Source: Acetobacteraceae bacterium
GTDB taxonomy: Bacteria; Pseudomonadota; Alphaproteobacteria; Acetobacterales; Acetobacteraceae
Reading direction: 5' to 3'
NCBI GenBank assembly: GCA_020853405.1
Contig: JADYYZ010000332.1
Span: forward strand, 1 to 8,534
DNA: 8,534 nt
Of the stretch, positions 6,300 to 8,534 are shown piece by piece. The position numbers and the translations under genes were made by a program. Numbering within the stretch: the first letter of the stretch is position 1; each line of letters begins with the position of its first letter. The notes below the pieces were generated by a model. The model searched no databases. It was not told where the DNA came from and was given only the letters and a program-made list of their open reading frames with translations.

Positions 6300-7403
6300 A
6301 TGGCCTCTCCCCCGGTTCTGGAGATCGCGCCGCTGCTGGCGCCGGTCTCGGACGACGCACCGACCGGCGCCGATCTTCGCGAAACCGATGACGGCGCCGA
6401 TTATTATCGCCTGCGCGACATCCGCGCCGAAGCGCGCGAGGCGCAGAAGACCGCCGAGACCGGCGACCCCGCGGAGCAGGGGGCGGCGGCATCGCGCGCC
6501 GGCATGCTGTGGCAGGAGCTGGGCGAGGAGTGCCAGAAGCTGCTGGCCGGCACCAGCAAGGACCTCGAACTCGCTGCCTGGCTGATCGAATCGCTGATCC
6601 GCGCGCACGGCTTCGCCGGCATGCGCGACGGGCTGAAGGTCGCGCTCGGCCTGGTCGCCGAGCACTGGGACGGGCTCCATTCGATCAGGGACGAGGACGA
6701 TCCGACCGCGAAGGGCCAGCCGATCGCCTCGCTGAATGGGGTCGGCAGCGACGGCACGCTGCTCGCGCCGATGCGCAGCGTGCCGATCACGCCGAACATC
6801 CACCCGGGGCCGTTCGCCTACTGGCAGGCCGACGCGGCGCTGAAGAAGAACGACCTGACCGAGATCGAATCCAACGCGCGCGAGGCGGACCGGAAATTCT
6901 ATCCGGTGCTGCTGTCCGATCTCGCCGAGGCGCGCCAGGCGGTGATGGACCTGACCGAGGCGTTGCGCGAGAAGATGGGCAGCGCCAACATGCCGCCCAC
7001 CTCGCAGCTGCGCGATACGCTGGACGCGATCGGCGAGATGGTGCGCCGCATCGCCGGGCCGCTGGCCGAGGAGCCGGTCGTCGATGCGCAAGCGGGCGAG
7101 GGCACCGAGGGCGCCGGCGAGGAAGCCGGTGCCGGTGCGGCGGCAGGCGGCCGTGCCGGCAGCGCCCGCCCCGGCAGTTTCGAGACGCGCGAGCAGGCCT
7201 TCGCGATGCTGCTGGCGGTGGCGAAGTTCTTCCGCGACCGCGAGCCGCACAGCCCGCTTTCCTATACGCTGGAGGAAGCGGTGCGGCGCGGCCGCCTGCC
7301 GCTGCCGGAGCTGCTGGCGGAACTGCTGGGCGACCTGGAGACGCGCAACCGGCTGCTGACCGCCGCCGGCATCAAGCCGCCCGAACCCCCGGCAAGCGAG
7401 TGA
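6300..7403 (+). CDS. tssA: Type VI secretion protein TssA (ImpA N-terminal family)
   Basis: 367 residues. TssA proteins form ring-like caps that join baseplate and sheath/tube during T6SS assembly in the cytoplasm. The N-terminal ImpA-type domain is recognisable: LLAPVSDDAPTGADLR near residues 11-26, then TSKDLELAAWLIESLIRAHG near 85-104, and GLKVALGLVAEHWDGLHS (Trp123) followed by the acidic RDEDD. Residues 260-293 are a Gly/Ala/Glu linker. Residues 294-367 hold the short C-terminal region, with FETREQAFAMLLAVAKFF, REPHSPLSYTLEEAVRRG and LPLPELLAELLGD, characteristic of short TssA forms. Length is close to the usual 340-370 residues for that group. There is no convincing Shine-Dalgarno before ATG 6300, and no nearby alternative in-frame ATG. 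Coupling to the OmpA gene, whose stop is 18 nt upstream, is likely. tssB follows after 217 nt. Confidence 0.93.
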   Translation: MASPPVLEIAPLLAPVSDDAPTGADLRETDDGADYYRLRDIRAEAREAQKTAETGDPAEQGAAASRAGMLWQELGEECQKLLAGTSKDLELAAWLIESLIRAHGFAGMRDGLKVALGLVAEHWDGLHSIRDEDDPTAKGQPIASLNGVGSDGTLLAPMRSVPITPNIHPGPFAYWQADAALKKNDLTEIESNAREADRKFYPVLLSDLAEARQAVMDLTEALREKMGSANMPPTSQLRDTLDAIGEMVRRIAGPLAEEPVVDAQAGEGTEGAGEEAGAGAAAGGRAGSARPGSFETREQAFAMLLAVAKFFRDREPHSPLSYTLEEAVRRGRLPLPELLAELLGDLETRNRLLTAAGIKPPEPPASE

Positions 7404-7620
7404 GCGGGCGCGGCGGCGGCGCGGTGGCGTGCCTGGAATCGGTGGGAATCGACTGGTGGGGGTTGGCGGGCGGCCGCGCTGGCGTGCCGCGGGTGCAATC
7501 AGGGGATGCGCTCGCCGCCAAGCCGTGCTTATGATTTACCTTAGTAACGACCCCCAGGGTGCGGGACGCTCCCCGGCTCGCCCAGGACCCTGACCAGACC
7601 GATAGAGGAGGCCACACACG
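7404..7620 (+). promoter_or_regulatory. Intergenic region with candidate tssBC promoter
   Basis: 217 nt without a supported gene. TGGCGTGCC occurs twice (7425-7433 and 7480-7488), and GGAATCG twice exactly 10 bp apart (7435-7441 and 7445-7451). An AT-rich island at 7528-7547 stands out from the GC-rich surroundings. It contains TATGAT (7530-7535, 5 of 6 to a -10 box), but the bases at -35 spacing (TGCGCT, 7507-7512) are a poor match. A short inverted repeat TTAC-CTTA-GTAA lies just downstream (7536-7547), where it could act as an operator. The exact promoter position is uncertain; that tssB has its own regulatory region is inferred from the gap size and this island. Confidence 0.4.
7604..7611 (+). 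promoter_or_regulatory. Strong Shine-Dalgarno for tssB
   Basis: AGAGGAGG, with AGGAGG at 7606-7611 and 9 nt of spacing to ATG 7621. It is a near-perfect anti-16S match and, with the tssC site, the strongest in the window. This fits the high amounts of sheath protein a T6SS needs, and it fixes the tssB start. Confidence 0.8.
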
Positions 7621-8121
7621 ATGGCATCGGTACAGGACAAGCTGGACCGCGTGCGCAAGCCGCGCGTGCACATCAAGTACGAGGTCGAGACCGAAGGCGC
7701 GACCATCGAGAAGGAGCTGCCGTTCGTCGCCGGCGTGATCGGCGATTTCTCGGGCGACCCGACCCAGAAACTGCCCGAGCTGCGCGATCGCAAGTTCGTG
7801 CAGATCGACCGCGACAACTTCAACCGCATCATGGAACGCATGGCGCCCGGCCTGAACCTGAAGGTCGAGAACACGCTGACCGAGGAAGGCGGCGAGATGG
7901 GCGTGAACCTGAAGTTCAACAGCATGGACGATTTCGAGCCGGCAAAGGTGGTCGAGCAGGTGCCGGCGCTGAAGAACCTGATGGAAGCACGCAACAAGCT
8001 GCGCGACCTGCTGGCCAAGGCCGACCGCAGCGAGGACCTCGAACAGATGCTGGAGAAGATTCTCGGCGACGAGGCGGCGCTGAAGAAACTCGCCGACGAG
8101 ATCAAGGCGAAGGAGGGCTGA
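7621..8121 (+). CDS. tssB: Type VI secretion sheath small subunit TssB (VipA)
   Basis: 166 residues, the usual length for this family. TssB and TssC interleave to form the cytoplasmic contractile sheath that drives the Hcp tube out of the cell and is later recycled by ClpV. The sequence is typical throughout: SVQDKLDRVRKPRVHIKYEVETEG at the start in two runs, LPFVAGVIGDFSG near 34-46, RKFVQIDRDNFNRIMERM near 57-75, the LTEEGGEMGVNLKF region, then the helical FEPAKVVEQVPALKNLMEAR and the charged C-terminus ending KAKEG. No truncation or missing segment is seen. tssC starts 4 nt after the stop, and its ribosome-binding site lies in the last codons of tssB, so the two are translated from one message. 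Confidence 0.97.
   Translation: MASVQDKLDRVRKPRVHIKYEVETEGATIEKELPFVAGVIGDFSGDPTQKLPELRDRKFVQIDRDNFNRIMERMAPGLNLKVENTLTEEGGEMGVNLKFNSMDDFEPAKVVEQVPALKNLMEARNKLRDLLAKADRSEDLEQMLEKILGDEAALKKLADEIKAKEG
8111..8116 (+). promoter_or_regulatory. Shine-Dalgarno for tssC inside the end of tssB
   Basis: AGGAGG at 8111-8116 overlaps the final codons of tssB and lies 9 nt before ATG 8126. It supports this tssC start over later in-frame ATGs (for example 8174) and implies close stoichiometric coupling of the two sheath subunits. Confidence 0.8.
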
Positions 8122-8125
8122 TCCG

Positions 8126-8534
8126 ATGGCAGAAGCACAGACCCAGGCCGCCGGCGGCGCCCCCGCCGAGGCCATGGAGGGCGTCAGCCTGCTCGATGCC
8201 GCGATCGGCGCGACCAAGCAGACCGAACCCGAATACGCCAAGGACCTTCTGAAGACGCTGACCGACCAGGCGATGGCCGGCACGGTGGTGTTCAGCAAGT
8301 CGCTGAACGTCACCCTGAAGAAGGCGATGGCAGCGATCGACGCCAAGATGAGCAAGCAGCTGGCGGCGATCATGCACCACCCGAAGTTCCTGTCGCTGGA
8401 AGGATCCTGGCGGGGCCTGCATCACCTGGTGATGAATTCCGAAACCGGGCCGATGCTGAAGATCAAGGTGCTGAACATCACCAAGCGCCAGCTGCTGAAC
8501 GACTTCAACAAGGCGGCCGAGTTCGACCAGAGCC
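8126..8534 (+). CDS. tssC: Type VI secretion sheath large subunit TssC (VipB), 5' part
   Basis: The frame is open from ATG 8126 to the window edge: 136 residues, about the first quarter of a protein usually near 490-500 residues. After an Ala-rich leader (AEAQTQAAGGAPAEA), family hallmarks appear: SLLDAAIGATKQTEPEYAKD, the helical KKAMAAIDAKMSKQLAAIMH, then FLSLEGSWRGLHHLV and LKIKVLNITKRQLLNDFNKA. TssC is the larger sheath subunit; its C-terminal part, which interlocks with TssB, is outside the window. Preceded by tssB with a 4-nt gap. Later T6SS genes (hcp, tssE and others) would be expected downstream but cannot be seen. Confidence 0.96.
   Translation, partial: MAEAQTQAAGGAPAEAMEGVSLLDAAIGATKQTEPEYAKDLLKTLTDQAMAGTVVFSKSLNVTLKKAMAAIDAKMSKQLAAIMHHPKFLSLEGSWRGLHHLVMNSETGPMLKIKVLNITKRQLLNDFNKAAEFDQS

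Noticed and set aside
2400..7250. A 1616-codon open frame on the minus strand spanning the CHAT, OmpA and tssA genes
   Set aside because: It lies antisense to well-recognised genes. Its product is an Arg/Gly/His/Ala-rich string with no recognisable domain, as expected when GC-rich codons are read backwards and stop codons become rare. Its length is notable, but it does not stop at any of the real gene boundaries.
7480..7497. Sigma-54 promoter upstream of tssB (TGGCGTGCC...TGC)
   Set aside because: The -24-like TGG and the -12-like GC are two bases too far apart for sigma-54 recognition, and the -12 half reads GGTGC rather than TTGC.
7555..7592. CAGGGT/ACCCTG inverted repeat as a terminator or leader structure
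   Set aside because: The arms are only 6 bp with a 26-nt loop, do not extend, and no T-run follows; this is expected by chance in such GC-rich DNA.
7372..8373. A 333-codon minus-strand open frame over the tssA-tssB gap, tssB and tssC
   Set aside because: It is a shadow of the highly conserved tssB and tssC reading frames, with no recognisable domain of its own.

Overview
This is a GC-rich (roughly 70%) window. Codon use strongly favours G or C at third positions, and every real gene lies on the + strand. Gene content and composition suggest an alphaproteobacterium, plausibly Rhodospirillales/Acetobacteraceae. That placement is an inference from composition and protein flavour, not a demonstrated identity.

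The window holds two modules. Module 1 (1-5474) looks like a cell-surface system. It starts with the 3' part of a long filamentous-haemagglutinin-like exoprotein, built from about six degenerate 67-75-residue beta-type repeats followed by a non-repeat C-terminal region with its only two cysteines (CPIGTVTC) and an acidic tail. A second gene starts inside the stop codon of the first (GTGA overlap). It encodes a 1007-residue predicted lipoprotein with TPR-like repeats and a C-terminal CHAT (caspase-like) peptidase domain whose His and Cys are both present. The tight coupling suggests the two products work together, for example in adhesin processing or surface sensing.

Module 2 (5583 to the end) is the start of a type VI secretion (T6SS) locus. 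It comprises a secreted OmpA-family peptidoglycan-binding protein, tssA (baseplate/sheath-assembly cap), tssB and the first 136 codons of tssC (contractile sheath). OmpA and tssA are 18 nt apart. tssB and tssC are 4 nt apart, with the tssC ribosome-binding site inside the end of tssB. The 217-nt gap between tssA and tssB has no gene; it holds short direct repeats, an AT-rich island with a candidate -10 box and a very strong Shine-Dalgarno, so tssBC may have its own promoter.

The 108-nt boundary between the modules contains a strong imperfect hairpin. Its 3' arm overlaps a candidate -35 box, which is followed by an extended -10 (TGCTAGAAT). The most unusual element is the pairing of an adhesin-like exoprotein with a CHAT-peptidase lipoprotein directly upstream of a T6SS. 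No RNA genes, CRISPR arrays, insertion sequences or attachment sites were seen.
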